A stretch of DNA of 64,000 nt from Lysinibacillus odysseyi 34hs-1 = NBRC 100172. GTDB taxonomy: Bacteria; Bacillota; Bacilli; Bacillales_A; Planococcaceae. The notes under the pieces were generated by a model. It was not told where the DNA came from. It saw only the letters and a program-made list of their open reading frames with translations, and did no database searches. The DNA lies in NCBI RefSeq assembly GCF_001591965.1, contig NZ_BCVX01000004.1, positions 248,001 through 312,000 of the forward strand. The letters run 5' to 3'. A program made the translations under genes and the position numbers. Position 1 is the first letter of the stretch. Each line of letters begins with the position of its first letter. Positions 9,199 to 19,532 of this stretch are shown here, one piece after another.

Positions 9199-10480
9199 GT
9201 TAGCATATCAAGAGACGCTTAGCTGTGTACAATGCGGCTACTGCCTGCCAACATGCCCTACGTATATAACATTTAAAAAAGAAACCCATTCACCGCGAGG
9301 ACGCATCAATTTAGTGAAGATGGCGGCTGAGGGGAAAATTACATATGACGATATGACCGAAGCGATTGATTTATGCCTGGGCTGCCGTGCCTGTGAAACT
9401 GCCTGCCCAACGAACGTCCAATATGGAAAGATTCTCGAGTCTGCAATTGAAGTACTGGCAAAACATAAAGATGAGCAGCTGAAATCTCGTGTCAAGACAA
9501 TGAAAGCATTCTTATTTAACCAGGTGGTACCCAATGAACATATACGCAAAGTACTTGGTACAGGTCTGGCATTTTATCAAAAAACAGGTTTGCAGAAAGT
9601 AGCGCAAAAAATGGGTGTATTACATGTGCTTCCCGAAAATCTCCACGCTTTTGAAACTATTTTACCGTCTGTCGAAGGGCCGATAAAGCGAGCGAAGCGG
9701 GAGCGTTTCTATGAAGCTGTCACACCACAGCCTGTATTGAAGGTCGGTTTTTTTGTCGGATGTATTATGGATACCATGTTTTCATCCATTAATACACTCA
9801 GTATGAAGCTGCTGCAACAGGCAGGCTGCCAAGTTACGGTTATCCAGGAGCAGGGCTGCTGTGGTGCATTGCATCAGCATAGCGGCTTATCGAATAAAAC
9901 ACAAGAACTGGCCAAGCGTAATATCGAGGCATTTGAGCGCTATGATTTCGACTATGTCGTAAATAGTATAGGCGGTTGCGGGGCGATGCTTGGTGAATAT
10001 CCGCAGCTGCTGGCCGACTCACCAGAGTGGTTAGAAAGGGCGGAAAGATTCTCCAAAAAATCTGTCGACATTAGTGTCATTCTAAGTCAACTGACATTGC
10101 CATTTAAGAAGTCGTTGCCATATAAGGTAACATACCAGCCGTCGTGTCATATGACAAATGTGCAAAAGCGTGTAAACGAACCGCTTCAAATGGTTCAAAA
10201 TATACCTGGCATTGATTTTATCTCGTTGCCGGAAGCACATATGTGCTGCGGATCTGCTGGTATTTATAACATTGTCCGCTACAAGCATTCGATGAAAATT
10301 TTAGATGAAAAAATGAAACATGTAGAAGCATTGGCCCAGCAACCAAATATTATTGTGACAACAAATCCGGGGTGCCATTTGCAAATGAAGCTGGGGGTTG
10401 AGCGAGAAGGGCTGTCACAGGAAATCCGGGTTGTTCATCTTGTGGAACTATTGGCTGAAGCATGTGGGATTGAAGCGTAA
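9191..10480 (+). CDS. Iron-sulfur subunit of a 2-hydroxyacid dehydrogenase (GlcF-like)
   Basis: A 429-residue protein overlapping the previous gene by 8 bases. Two 4Fe-4S motifs lie at the N-terminus (CVQCGYCLPTCP and CLGCRACETACP). Two CCG-type domains follow (GCCGALHQHSG and MCCGSAGIYN), which bind a further cluster in heterodisulfide-reductase and GlcF proteins. It forms the electron-transfer subunit of the GlcD-like flavoprotein at the inner face of the membrane. Its length equals that of typical GlcF proteins. Confidence 0.93.
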   Translation: MTELAYQETLSCVQCGYCLPTCPTYITFKKETHSPRGRINLVKMAAEGKITYDDMTEAIDLCLGCRACETACPTNVQYGKILESAIEVLAKHKDEQLKSRVKTMKAFLFNQVVPNEHIRKVLGTGLAFYQKTGLQKVAQKMGVLHVLPENLHAFETILPSVEGPIKRAKRERFYEAVTPQPVLKVGFFVGCIMDTMFSSINTLSMKLLQQAGCQVTVIQEQGCCGALHQHSGLSNKTQELAKRNIEAFERYDFDYVVNSIGGCGAMLGEYPQLLADSPEWLERAERFSKKSVDISVILSQLTLPFKKSLPYKVTYQPSCHMTNVQKRVNEPLQMVQNIPGIDFISLPEAHMCCGSAGIYNIVRYKHSMKILDEKMKHVEALAQQPNIIVTTNPGCHLQMKLGVEREGLSQEIRVVHLVELLAEACGIEA

Positions 10481-10492
10481 GGGGGAAAAGGT

Positions 10493-11692
10493 ATGTTAGA
10501 TGTAGTCATTATTGGTGGAGGAATTGTGGGATTATCGGTTGGTCTAGCGCTAACAGAAAGATTCCCGGAAAAGAAGATTGTTATTTTGGAAAAGGAACCA
10601 TCTGTATCGATGCATCAAACGGGTAACAATAGTGGGGTAATCCATTCAGGAATCTATTATAAGCCTGGAAGCTTTAAAGCACGCTTTGCGAAACAAGGCA
10701 GTCAATCGATGGTGGCTTTTTGTGCAGAACATGATATCGAATATGACATTTGCGGGAAAGTAATCGTGGCAACTGAGCAGAACGAATTACCGCTTCTTCA
10801 AAACCTCTATGAACGCGGGCTGCAAAATGAGCTGGCCATTGATATGTTAAACGTGGAACAGTTAAAGGAGATTGAACCACATGTGGCAGGGCTGGGAGCG
10901 ATCCGTGTCCCGCAGGCAGGTATTGTGAATTACAGGCAGGTGTCTGAAAAAATGCGTGAGTTGATCGAAGAACGAGGCGGGGAAATCCGCTGTAATGAAG
11001 CGGTTGAAAAGATTGAGGAAGGGGCAGCGGGTGTTTATATCGAGACAAGCCATCAATCCTACGAAGCAAAAGTAATGATCAACTGTGCTGGCTTGCAAAG
11101 CGATCGTATTGCTCGGATGGCAGGCTATCATGCTGATTTAAAGATCGTACCGTTTAGAGGCGAGTATTATAAACTTCAGGAAAGCAGCCGTGGCCTTGTG
11201 AATCATTTAATCTACCCTGTCCCAAACCCGGATTTTCCGTTTTTAGGTGTACATTATACGCGTATGATCGGTGGGGAAGTAGAGGCTGGCCCGAACGCGG
11301 TACTAAGCTTTAAGCGTGAGGGCTATAAAAAAACGGATATTAACGTTTTTGATCTTGCTGAAACGCTTATGTATAAGGGGTTTTGGAAGCTAGCAGGAAA
11401 GAACATGAAAGAAGGCTTGAACGAAATGGCACGTTCGTATAGTAAAGGGCTGTTCGTGAAAAGTCTGCAAAAGCTTATTCCGGAAATCACAGCCGAGGAT
11501 TTAGTACCTGGGGGAGCGGGCGTGCGGGCACAAGCACTAAAAAGTGATGGATCCATGGTCGACGATTTTTATTTTATCCCTGGTAAGCGAAGCATCCATG
11601 TACTAAATGCACCGTCCCCGGCAGCAACAGCTTCTATTGAAATCGGTAAAGAGATTGTGGCACGCTTCAAGACAAAGTTTGAATCACTATAA
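10493..11692 (+). CDS. lhgO: L-2-hydroxyglutarate oxidase
   Basis: A 399-residue DAO-family flavoprotein with the FAD dinucleotide fold at the start (VIIGGGIVGLSVGLAL), the family phrase QTGNNSGVIHSGIYYKPGS, FRGEYYKL and LVPGGAGVRAQAL. The length and these motifs match LhgO (YgaF), which oxidises L-2-hydroxyglutarate to 2-oxoglutarate and feeds the quinone pool. It starts 12 bases after the iron-sulfur subunit, behind GGGGGAAAAGG, and is last in the operon. With the GlcD/GlcF pair in front, the operon could clear both stereoisomers of 2-hydroxyglutarate, or use LhgO on a related hydroxyacid. Confidence 0.85.
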   Translation: MLDVVIIGGGIVGLSVGLALTERFPEKKIVILEKEPSVSMHQTGNNSGVIHSGIYYKPGSFKARFAKQGSQSMVAFCAEHDIEYDICGKVIVATEQNELPLLQNLYERGLQNELAIDMLNVEQLKEIEPHVAGLGAIRVPQAGIVNYRQVSEKMRELIEERGGEIRCNEAVEKIEEGAAGVYIETSHQSYEAKVMINCAGLQSDRIARMAGYHADLKIVPFRGEYYKLQESSRGLVNHLIYPVPNPDFPFLGVHYTRMIGGEVEAGPNAVLSFKREGYKKTDINVFDLAETLMYKGFWKLAGKNMKEGLNEMARSYSKGLFVKSLQKLIPEITAEDLVPGGAGVRAQALKSDGSMVDDFYFIPGKRSIHVLNAPSPAATASIEIGKEIVARFKTKFESL

Positions 11693-11848
11693 AAGAAGAG
11701 AAGTAATCGATGGGGTATCATATCGCAGATGACCAATCCATTCGTTTTTTGATTAGCCAACGTTTATAGCTAACGTTGGCTAATATAATTTATAAAGAAA
11801 AAGAGTAAAGGACGGCCGGCAAAAATCCTCCATGCCTATGGAATTTAA

Positions 11849-12070
11849 CTAGTATGTCTCTGTTACACCTGCTTCTCCAAAGCTAACAATCGTATAGCCG
11901 GGTACCTCGCTTAAAAACTGTTTCAATAAATAGCTATGAGCCCCTTCTGCTAACACAAGTGCCTTTGTTGTTGTGTCTTTTATACTGTTGCGAATATTTT
12001 TCGCCATTTTTAAATTGCGGTAGTACCCGTAGTTCGCCTTGTGTATCGAACCGTTATGAAGATAAATATA
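11849..12070 (-). pseudogene. C-terminal remnant of a DUF5694/TraB-like protein
   Basis: The minus strand holds about 70 codons ending at a stop at 11849. They read like the end of a globular enzyme: YYRNLKMAKNIRN, then KALVLAEGAHSYLLKQFL, then VPGYTIVSFG. The (R)N-x-x-MA-x-NI helix, hydrophobic strand and GAGH/EGAH-type turn resemble the C-terminus of DUF5694 proteins and, more distantly, erythromycin-esterase-like proteins. There is no plausible start codon, and a stop occurs upstream at about 12071. It is convergent with the operon on its left and looks like the surviving 3' end of a deleted gene. The family assignment is tentative. Confidence 0.45.
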
Positions 12071-12233
12071 TCATGATATGAATAGATTTATATATTAATT
12101 GGATTTATGTAATATAATGGTAACGTAAATGGTGGTCAGTCCAGAAAAAGCATTATCAGGTAAGAGGGGGGAGATATTTTCCTCCGTTGAAGAAAACTAT
12201 GTTAGCAGAACATTTACAGGGAGGGAAAACAAT

Positions 12234-12935
12234 ATGAAACAAATTATCGCATTAGGCGGTGGCGGGTTTTCAATGGAGCCCGACAACCCTTTGCTGGACC
12301 GTTATGTCCTCGCTCAATCAAATAAGACGAATCCGAAAGTTTGCTTTATCGGCACGGCAAGCGGAGATGCGGAAAACTACATTTCCCGCTTCTATCAATT
12401 CTTTGAGAAGGAGCAATGCCAGCCTTCCCACTTATCATTATTTAATCCGCCGACAAGAGACTTGGAGGGATTTCTTTTAGAGAAAGATATTATTTATGTA
12501 GGCGGGGGAAATACGAAGAATTTACTGGCTCTATGGAAGGCATGGAGGCTGGATGAAGTGCTGAAGAAGGCTTGGGAAAAGGGCGTCGTGCTGGCTGGGA
12601 TCAGTGCCGGCTCCATCTGCTGGTTCGAGGAGGGGGTAACGGATTCCTACGGAGATGGGTTGGAGCCATTAGCCTGTCTAGGCTTTCTAAAAGGCAGTAA
12701 TTGCCCGCATTATGATGGGGAAGTAGATAGAAGACCTGCTTATCAGCTTCTGCTTGAGTCCGGTAAGATAAAGCCCGGGTTGGCAGTGGATGACGGGGCT
12801 GCCATCCACTTTATTGATGAGGAAATCCGTACAATTGTTAGTTCACGGCCAAATGCGAAAGCATACCGTGTATATATGGATGGAGCCGTAAAAGAATCGG
12901 AACTTGAAACAACCTATCTCGGCCTATTGGAATGA
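12234..12935 (+). CDS. Peptidase E-like protein (family S51)
   Basis: A 233-residue cytoplasmic serine peptidase. GGGGFSME at the N-terminus and YVGGGNTKNLL at about 88-98 are family motifs. GISAGS around residue 124 is the nucleophile elbow, and CPHYDGEVDRRP carries the conserved His region. Family S51 includes aspartyl dipeptidase PepE and the Listeria-type Lmo0363 proteins, which may have other specificities. The ATG at 12234 follows GGGAGGG; the longer open frame has no ribosome site. It stands alone and converges on the minus-strand regulator. Confidence 0.88.
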   Translation: MKQIIALGGGGFSMEPDNPLLDRYVLAQSNKTNPKVCFIGTASGDAENYISRFYQFFEKEQCQPSHLSLFNPPTRDLEGFLLEKDIIYVGGGNTKNLLALWKAWRLDEVLKKAWEKGVVLAGISAGSICWFEEGVTDSYGDGLEPLACLGFLKGSNCPHYDGEVDRRPAYQLLLESGKIKPGLAVDDGAAIHFIDEEIRTIVSSRPNAKAYRVYMDGAVKESELETTYLGLLE

Positions 12936-12966
12936 GAGAATTGTAAGGGATAACCCTTTTCAACTT

Positions 12967-14439
12967 TTAACGCAAGTACTCCTTCTTTTCTCCCTTTTGC
13001 ACGAGCTGCCGGTACTGATAAGGCGTTTGATGATGTGCCTGCTTGAACAGCTTAATGAAATAGTTGGCTTCGGAAAATCCTGTCAGTGCCGCTATCTCCG
13101 CAATGGGGAAGTTTGTTTCACGCAAAAGCTTTTCAGCATGCTGAAGGCGATATTGCTGTACATACTTCTTAAAAGGAACACCCTGCTTTTTGGAAAAATA
13201 AGCACTTAAATATGAGCTGCTGATGCCAAGATGTTTAGCGGCAGTCGTTAAGGAAAGATCTGTGTCTGCATAGTTGAGGTGTATATAGTCAATAGCAAGC
13301 TCTGACAGATCGGCGAATGTATGCTGTTTGGCATTTTGGACAGATTGCATAAGCGCCTGTATAAAAAAGACCATCTCCTGCAGGATTTCATACAGGATAG
13401 GGCTTTCCAAAATAATATGGAAAAGCTTCCGGTACTGTCCCTCAAGGCGTGCATGCTGCTGGAGGTGGTATTTCAGCATATAACGGCGGATTTGAGCAAG
13501 CACGCTCGTTAGATGAATCCGTACATCATCCTGATGGTAGTAAATCCCGGGCAATGTCAGTACATGGAGGAAGGACTTAATATCCCGCATATTTTGTTCT
13601 TCCAGTGTCCTAATCCAAAACTGCTGCTGCTCGGGAGACAACAGGGGGTCAAGATTCGAGATAGCGATTTGTTCGGAGCTGACGAAAATTTGGTTATAGC
13701 CTTTATAGAAACGCTGATTAAGTGCACGTTTAGTCTCTTCGTACATATGGCGTATTGTTGCGGGTTCCCCGTCATATATAGAAATGTTCAGCAACCCGCT
13801 GTAACGTACTTGCCATTCCTGCATAAGCAGCAGGCAATGCTTTTTGACGGCCTCCAAAGAATCCATCTGCACGACGCAAACAATCCGCTTATGCAAAGGA
13901 ATGAGTGTAAACTCCTCAAGTAAAGAAGAATGGGAAAGCCACTGATAAAGTATAAGATTATCTTCAAATTTTGCCGGCTCCATAAGGAAAAACTGCTGCT
14001 GTGATTTATCGATAATCGCTGGATCATTTAAATAAAGAGACAAGTATAAATCGGTTTTCGGCAGCACAGAAGCAGGGGAGGCGACTTCCTTCTTTGGCCG
14101 TATGGATAAGAGAATAGTCTTTAGCGAGTCAAGTGCAACAGGCTTTGTCAATAACTGTACTGCCTGCAGTTCGATTGCCAGCTGGGCATGCTGGAAAAGC
14201 GGCTGGGCCGTAACAGCGATAATCGTTAACTGTTTTGCCAGCAGCTGCTGTTTAACCGCAGGTGTGACCAACGCCATGTTGGCAATGACGACGTGGATCT
14301 CTTTTTGCTGCAGGATAGCCACCGCCTCAGATGCCGAATGAGCCTCCCATATCGCCAATTGCTTGACGACATAATTATGTAAATACCATTTGATACCGTT
14401 TATTTCTTCCATATCACGTTCTATTATTAGTAGTTCCAT
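12967..14439 (-). CDS. Response-regulator-like protein with degenerate receiver and AraC DNA-binding domain
   Basis: 490 residues. The first 120 have the length and strand pattern of a receiver (ELLIIERD, HVVIANMAL, LTKPVAL), but the phosphoacceptor position falls in ANMAL, with no Asp, and the usual acidic pair near the start is only partly kept. The middle section has no clear domain. The last 100 residues are a double helix-turn-helix AraC/XylS domain (LGISSSYLSAYFSKKQGVPF, IAEIAALTGFSEANYFIKLFK). It is divergent from the YjiH-hutU-hutI unit, from which it is separated by 160 bases, and is the obvious candidate regulator of that unit. It probably works without phosphorylation (inference). 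No histidine kinase lies beside it. Confidence 0.85.
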   Translation of the reverse strand: MELLIIERDMEEINGIKWYLHNYVVKQLAIWEAHSASEAVAILQQKEIHVVIANMALVTPAVKQQLLAKQLTIIAVTAQPLFQHAQLAIELQAVQLLTKPVALDSLKTILLSIRPKKEVASPASVLPKTDLYLSLYLNDPAIIDKSQQQFFLMEPAKFEDNLILYQWLSHSSLLEEFTLIPLHKRIVCVVQMDSLEAVKKHCLLLMQEWQVRYSGLLNISIYDGEPATIRHMYEETKRALNQRFYKGYNQIFVSSEQIAISNLDPLLSPEQQQFWIRTLEEQNMRDIKSFLHVLTLPGIYYHQDDVRIHLTSVLAQIRRYMLKYHLQQHARLEGQYRKLFHIILESPILYEILQEMVFFIQALMQSVQNAKQHTFADLSELAIDYIHLNYADTDLSLTTAAKHLGISSSYLSAYFSKKQGVPFKKYVQQYRLQHAEKLLRETNFPIAEIAALTGFSEANYFIKLFKQAHHQTPYQYRQLVQKGEKKEYLR

Positions 14440-14601
14440 CGCCCGATTCCTTTCTTAAAAAAATCCCATATCTAAAATTATTACTACTTTCATATGATAA
14501 AAAGCGTATCTTATTAAAATAATACGATATTTCCATTAATTATTCCATTTATTCTGAAAAATTAAAACCTTTACACTAGAGATATATAAGGGGGGAGATG
14601 G

Positions 14602-15936
14602 ATGGCAAATGTTCCGCAGGAAATATCGGAGGCACCAAAGGAAAAGCAGGATGTAAAAATTATTGCCAAAATGCTGATCTGCAGTGTGATAGGGATATTT
14701 AGCTTTTTTGTGTCATTTGAATGGGGTGGGAAGAGCACAATCCTCATTGACCATATTGTGTCATGGGTGCAGGCGACATTCCCGGTAATCGTGACAGTAT
14801 ATATTTTCGTTGGGCTGATCGCAGGGACGGCTCATCCGTTTATTACGGGAAAGTGGAAAACTTCAAAGGTGAATATTGTCCTTTCAATATTTAAGGTTTT
14901 TGGATTGGCAGCGGGAGTAATGCTCATTTTCGGCTTTGGTCCGGCATGGCTGATGAATCCGGATATCGGGCCTTATTTGATGGATAAGCTGATCAAACCG
15001 TTAGGAGTATTGATTCCCATCGGCTCGTTATTTCTAGCCCTGCTTGTCAGCTACGGGCTATTAGAATTCATCGGGGCATTAACACAGCCGATTATGAGGC
15101 CGGTATTTAAAACGCCTGGCCGGTCTGCAGTGGATGCGGTCGCATCGTTTGTCGGGAGCTATTCAGTCGGTCTTGTACTGACAAACCGTCTTTACAATGA
15201 AGGCAGGTATACAGGGAAAGAAGCAGCCATTATTGCAACAGGCTTTTCTACGGTATCTGCGACGTTTATGGTGATTATTGCGAAGACACTCGGCATTATG
15301 GAATATTGGAATTTATTCTTTTGGGTATCGCTTGTCGTTACATTCATTGTGACAGCCATTACTGCCAGAATTTATCCTCTACGCACAATGAAGGATGAAT
15401 ATATGGAAGGGGTTGTCCCGCAGCCGGAAAAGGCTATCACGAAAGATCGGCTGAAGACAGCGTGGTTAGAAGCAAAAGAAGCTGTTGAAAAGACGCCGTC
15501 ACTCGGAAAAAATCTATGGGTGAATCTCAGGGACGGTATATTCATGACGATGGCACTCATTCCTTCTATCCTCTCAATTGGATTACTAGGATTGATATTA
15601 GTTACGTATACACCTGTTTTTGATTGGGTAGCGTATATTTTCGCGCCGTTCACTTATTTACTTCAACTGCCAGAGCCGATGCTGACGGCAAAGGCGCTGT
15701 CGGTTTCTGTTGCAGAAGTGTTTCTGCCTGCACTAGTCGTGACACAGGCGGCCGTTGTGACGAAGTTTATTGTTGCTGTCGTATCGATTTCCTCAGTGCT
15801 ATTTTTATCCGCGGTTATACCGCTCATCTTATCGACGGATATTCCGATTACACTGCGGCAGATGATCATCGTTTGGTTTGAACGTGTTATTTTAACATTG
15901 CTTATCGTGACACCGATTGCATTTATATTATTTTAA
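14602..15936 (+). CDS. YjiH-family membrane protein, probable transporter of the hut operon
   Basis: A 444-residue polytopic protein with about ten hydrophobic segments. It belongs to the YjiH/nucleoside-recognition (Gate) group, with the phrases FVGSYSVGLVLTNRLYNEG, YTGKEAAIIATGFSTVSATF and KALSVSVAEVFLPALVV. ATG 14602 follows GGGGGGAG. It is 15 bases ahead of urocanate hydratase, so it most likely imports histidine, urocanate or a related imidazole compound. The substrate is inferred from position only, as family members are poorly characterised. Confidence 0.8.
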   Translation: MANVPQEISEAPKEKQDVKIIAKMLICSVIGIFSFFVSFEWGGKSTILIDHIVSWVQATFPVIVTVYIFVGLIAGTAHPFITGKWKTSKVNIVLSIFKVFGLAAGVMLIFGFGPAWLMNPDIGPYLMDKLIKPLGVLIPIGSLFLALLVSYGLLEFIGALTQPIMRPVFKTPGRSAVDAVASFVGSYSVGLVLTNRLYNEGRYTGKEAAIIATGFSTVSATFMVIIAKTLGIMEYWNLFFWVSLVVTFIVTAITARIYPLRTMKDEYMEGVVPQPEKAITKDRLKTAWLEAKEAVEKTPSLGKNLWVNLRDGIFMTMALIPSILSIGLLGLILVTYTPVFDWVAYIFAPFTYLLQLPEPMLTAKALSVSVAEVFLPALVVTQAAVVTKFIVAVVSISSVLFLSAVIPLILSTDIPITLRQMIIVWFERVILTLLIVTPIAFILF

Positions 15937-15951
15937 AGGGAGAGATTATTT

Positions 15952-17613
15952 ATGTTACAAACTCGTACAATACGTGCACCGAGAGGGACGGAGCTTGCTT
16001 GTAAAGGATGGACACAAGAGGCTGCCATGCGCATGCTGATGAATAACCTGGATCCGGAAGTAGCGGAAAATCCAGATGAATTGGTTGTTTACGGCGGGAT
16101 CGGACGTGCAGCCCGTGACTGGGAAAGCTTCGATAAAATGATCGAAACATTAAAGAAGCTTGAAAATAATGAGACGATGCTTGTGCAGTCGGGGAAACCG
16201 GTCGCTGTCTTTAAAACACATGAGCATGCTCCGCGCGTACTCATTGCGAACTCGAATCTTGTACCTGCCTGGGCAAATTGGGATCATTTTTATGAGCTGG
16301 AAGAGCGCAATTTGATGATGTACGGCCAGATGACGGCCGGCAGCTGGATTTACATTGGGGCACAGGGTATCTTGCAGGGAACATATTTGAGCTTTGTAGA
16401 AGCCGGCAAGAAAAAGTTTGGCACAGCCGATTTACGCGGCAAGTTCATCCTGACAGGAGGGATGGGCGGTATGAGTGGTGCCCAGCCGCTAGCAGGGAAA
16501 ATGGCAGGGGCGGTCATTCTAGTTGTTGAGGTAGAACGTGCACGTATCGAGCGGAAAATAAAAGAAGGATACTGTGATTACCTTGTTGAGACAGTGGATG
16601 AAGCAATCGAGCTTGTCAATAAACTGACGGCTGCAAAAGAACCGGCTTCCATTGGACTTGTCGGAAACTGTGCGGATGTAAATCGTGAACTATTAAACCG
16701 TGGCATCATTCCTGATTTAGTAACAGACCAGACAAGTGCGCATGACCCAATCAATGGCTATGTCCCGAACGGCATGTCGTTTGAGGAAGCGTTAGCTCTT
16801 CGTGCAAAAGACCCGAAAACGTATGAGCGAAAAGCAAAGGAAACGATGGCAGAACATGTGCGTACAATGCTCGCGTTCCAAGAGGCAGGGGCGGAAACAT
16901 TCGATTACGGCAATAATATCCGCGCTTATGCAAAGGAAATGGGTGTTGAAAATGCATTTGACTTCCCTGGCTTTGTCCCGGCTTATATCCGTCCGCTATT
17001 TTGTGAAGGGAAGGGACCGTTCCGGTGGGCGGCGCTGTCAGGAGACCCGGAGGATATTTATAAGACAGATGCATTGGCAAAGGAAATGTTTGCAGATGAC
17101 GAAGGTCTTGTCAACTGGATTGACATGGCACAAAAAATGGTAAAATGGCAGGGCTTACCTGCGCGGATTTGCTGGCTGGGCTATGGGGATCGTCACCGCT
17201 TTGCACTGCGTGTCAATGAAATGGTTGCAAAAGGTGAACTGAAGGCACCGATTGTTTTTGGCCGGGATCATCTGGACTCCGGTTCGGTCGCTTCTCCAAA
17301 CCGTGAGACAGAAAGCATGAAGGACGGCTCAGATGCAGTATCCGATTGGCCGTTACTTAACGCGCTTGTCAATACAGCCGGCGGTGCTAGCTGGGTGAGT
17401 ATCCACCACGGAGGCGGGGTAGGTATAGGCTATTCCCAGCATGCAGGTCAAGTACTAGTAGCAGATGGAACGGATATGGCGGCAGAAAAGATTAATCGTG
17501 TCCTCGTATCGGATCCGGGCATGGGTGTCGTTCGTCACGCAGATGCCGGCTATGAACTTGCGATAAAGACTGCAAAGGAAAAAGGCGTGCATATGCCGAT
17601 GCTGGAAGGATGA
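15952..17613 (+). CDS. hutU: Urocanate hydratase
   Basis: A 553-residue enzyme of full length that converts urocanate to 4-imidazolone-5-propionate using tightly bound NAD+. Family-specific stretches include [51 protein letters not shown] and [14 protein letters not shown]. It starts behind AGGGAGAG and overlaps hutI. It is the second step of histidine degradation; the first enzyme, HutH, is not in this window. Confidence 0.97.
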   Translation: MLQTRTIRAPRGTELACKGWTQEAAMRMLMNNLDPEVAENPDELVVYGGIGRAARDWESFDKMIETLKKLENNETMLVQSGKPVAVFKTHEHAPRVLIANSNLVPAWANWDHFYELEERNLMMYGQMTAGSWIYIGAQGILQGTYLSFVEAGKKKFGTADLRGKFILTGGMGGMSGAQPLAGKMAGAVILVVEVERARIERKIKEGYCDYLVETVDEAIELVNKLTAAKEPASIGLVGNCADVNRELLNRGIIPDLVTDQTSAHDPINGYVPNGMSFEEALALRAKDPKTYERKAKETMAEHVRTMLAFQEAGAETFDYGNNIRAYAKEMGVENAFDFPGFVPAYIRPLFCEGKGPFRWAALSGDPEDIYKTDALAKEMFADDEGLVNWIDMAQKMVKWQGLPARICWLGYGDRHRFALRVNEMVAKGELKAPIVFGRDHLDSGSVASPNRETESMKDGSDAVSDWPLLNALVNTAGGASWVSIHHGGGVGIGYSQHAGQVLVADGTDMAAEKINRVLVSDPGMGVVRHADAGYELAIKTAKEKGVHMPMLEG

Positions 17614-18911
17614 TGGATATGCTACTGATTCATAATGCAAATGAAGTGCTGACACTGCAAAGCGATACGAAAGGACCTCGTACACGCGAAGCAATGAGCC
17701 ATCTTGGTGTAATCGAAAATGCCAGTGTATTAGTCGAGGGTGACCGGATTGTGGCGGTTGGCCCATTGGCAGAGCTTGAAGAGCGGTATAGCGAAAAGGT
17801 CAAAAAGGCAAAAAGAATTGATGCAACAGGGAAGGTCGTTATGCCGGGGCTTGTGGACTGCCATACACATCTTGTGCATGGCGGTACACGCGAACATGAG
17901 CTGAATATGCGCCTGGCCGGGAAAACATACATGGAAATCATGAATGCCGGCGGAGGCATCCATTACACTACGACGAAAACACGGGAAGCAAGCTTTGAGG
18001 AGCTGTATGAAAAAACAAGCCGGCATTTGGATCAGTTCCTGCAATATGGCGTTACGACAGTAGAGGCGAAATCCGGCTATGGGCTTGATTGGGAAACGGA
18101 AAAGAAACAACTGGAAGTGGCGAAAAAACTGCAGGAAACACACCCGGTTGATGTCGTCTCGACATTTATGGGAGCCCATGCCGTCCCGAAGGAATATAAG
18201 GGAAATGAAGAGGCGTTTGTTGATATGGTGATTGACGAAATGCTGCCAAAAGTTGCAGAATTAAAACTTGCCGAGTTCAATGATGTGTTCTGTGAAAAGG
18301 GCGTATTCACCCCTGAACAGTCCCGAAGAATTTTAGAAGCGGGCAAGCGTTACGGCCTCATCCCGAAAATTCATGCGGATGAAATCGAACCATATGAGGG
18401 GGCGGAGCTGGCAGCGGAAGTGGAAGCTATTTCTGCTGAGCATCTTCTTGTCGCGTCTGATGAAGGAATTGAGAAAATGGCAGCAGCAGGAACGATTGCG
18501 GTCCTCCTGCCGGGTACAGCCTTCTTTTTACGGGCGCCGTTTGCACGTGGAAGGCTCATGGTAGATCGGGGTGTACCGGTCGCCATCTCAACGGATTTCA
18601 ACCCGGGCTCTTCCCCAACAATCAGTCTGCCCTTCATCCAAAATCTTGCCTGCATGAATATGGGGATGACGATGGAGGAAGTACTATGTGCTACAACGAT
18701 CAATGCAGCCCATGCTATTAACCGCGGCGATGAAATCGGCACAATCGAGGCGGGGAAAAAGGCAGATCTTCTCATCTTAAATGTGCCGAATTACAAGCAG
18801 CTTCAGTATTTTTACGGCATGAACCATATAGATACGGTCGTAAAGGCCGGGGAAGTAGTCGTTGAAGGGGGAGCGCTATGCAGCTCGGCTACGACGGTAT
18901 CCAACCGCTAA
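17610..18911 (+). CDS. hutI: Imidazolonepropionase
   Basis: A 433-residue amidohydrolase with metal ligands in [15 protein letters not shown], the HADEIEP motif and [10 protein letters not shown] near the C-terminus, all diagnostic of HutI. It hydrolyses imidazolonepropionate to N-formimidoyl-glutamate. The ATG at 17610 overlaps the hutU stop (ATGATGGA), indicating coupled translation. Two further in-frame ATGs follow within 9 bases, so the exact start is uncertain. The protein is slightly longer than usual at the N-terminus. No hutG follows; a terminator does. Confidence 0.96.
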   Translation: MMDMLLIHNANEVLTLQSDTKGPRTREAMSHLGVIENASVLVEGDRIVAVGPLAELEERYSEKVKKAKRIDATGKVVMPGLVDCHTHLVHGGTREHELNMRLAGKTYMEIMNAGGGIHYTTTKTREASFEELYEKTSRHLDQFLQYGVTTVEAKSGYGLDWETEKKQLEVAKKLQETHPVDVVSTFMGAHAVPKEYKGNEEAFVDMVIDEMLPKVAELKLAEFNDVFCEKGVFTPEQSRRILEAGKRYGLIPKIHADEIEPYEGAELAAEVEAISAEHLLVASDEGIEKMAAAGTIAVLLPGTAFFLRAPFARGRLMVDRGVPVAISTDFNPGSSPTISLPFIQNLACMNMGMTMEEVLCATTINAAHAINRGDEIGTIEAGKKADLLILNVPNYKQLQYFYGMNHIDTVVKAGEVVVEGGALCSSATTVSNR

Positions 18912-18993
18912 CAGGCAGGAGATAGGTAAAAGACATGGCTCACCTGTATGAAAGCGGTCCATATCTATTAAAGTAAGAAAAATAGTTTCTGAA

Positions 18994-19030
18994 AAGCCGA
19001 GCGGCAGCATATATCTGCTCGGCTTTTTTT
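18994..19030 (+). terminator. Terminator of the hut unit
   Basis: AGCCGAGCGGCAG pairs with CTGCTCGGCT (one-base bulges) and is followed by seven T. Confidence 0.85.
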
Positions 19031-19473
19031 CGTTCATTCTTCCAACTTTCAGACTTACGTAAAAGCAAAAATAGGAAATAGCGGATAGCATATTTTTAAT
19101 ATTTCCCGAAGTGAGTAACGGGAAAGAGAAAAAGGGATGAATGATTCGGAAAGAGGCAGTGCAGTATAACTTTTCACTCCATAGAAATGACGGGAAATAA
19201 AATGGGAGACCATACCCTTGTATGTATAATGAAAGCTTGTTAAAACAGCTTTTATACAGTGAAAGGTGTATATACTTCAATGATGGAAACTTACTACTTT
19301 TTATTCGTTATCATAAGGGGGTCTTTTCCTTGGAGGAAAATTCAAGCACCGGTCTTTGAACTTTATGCAATACTGTTTTTTAATAAAAAAATGCGCAGCG
19401 ATTTTACCGGCGCGGGACCTGATTTTAGAGCCGTGAAATATAGCGAAAAAGGAAGATAGCCATAAAAATAATT
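19031..19473. other. Intergenic region, no gene seen
   Basis: About 440 bases between the hut terminator and the next promoter. Short frames at 19259-19459 have no ribosome site that fits and no recognisable product. Confidence 0.5.
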
Positions 19474-19502
19474 TTGACAATTTAAAATTGTTGGTGTAAA
19501 AA
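19474..19502 (+). promoter_or_regulatory. Possible SigA promoter before the alpha/beta hydrolase
   Basis: TTGACA at 19474-19479, 17 bases, then TAAAAA at 19497-19502. The -35 is perfect and the -10 weak. The spacer contains the dyad CAATTTAAAATTG, which could be a regulator site. Confidence 0.4.
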
Positions 19503-19532
19503 TGGATGTATTATTTTCGGAAAGGTGGAGAA

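Noticed and set aside
12113-12118. TATAAT before peptidase E
   Set aside because: A perfect -10, but no -35 at 16-18 bases upstream.
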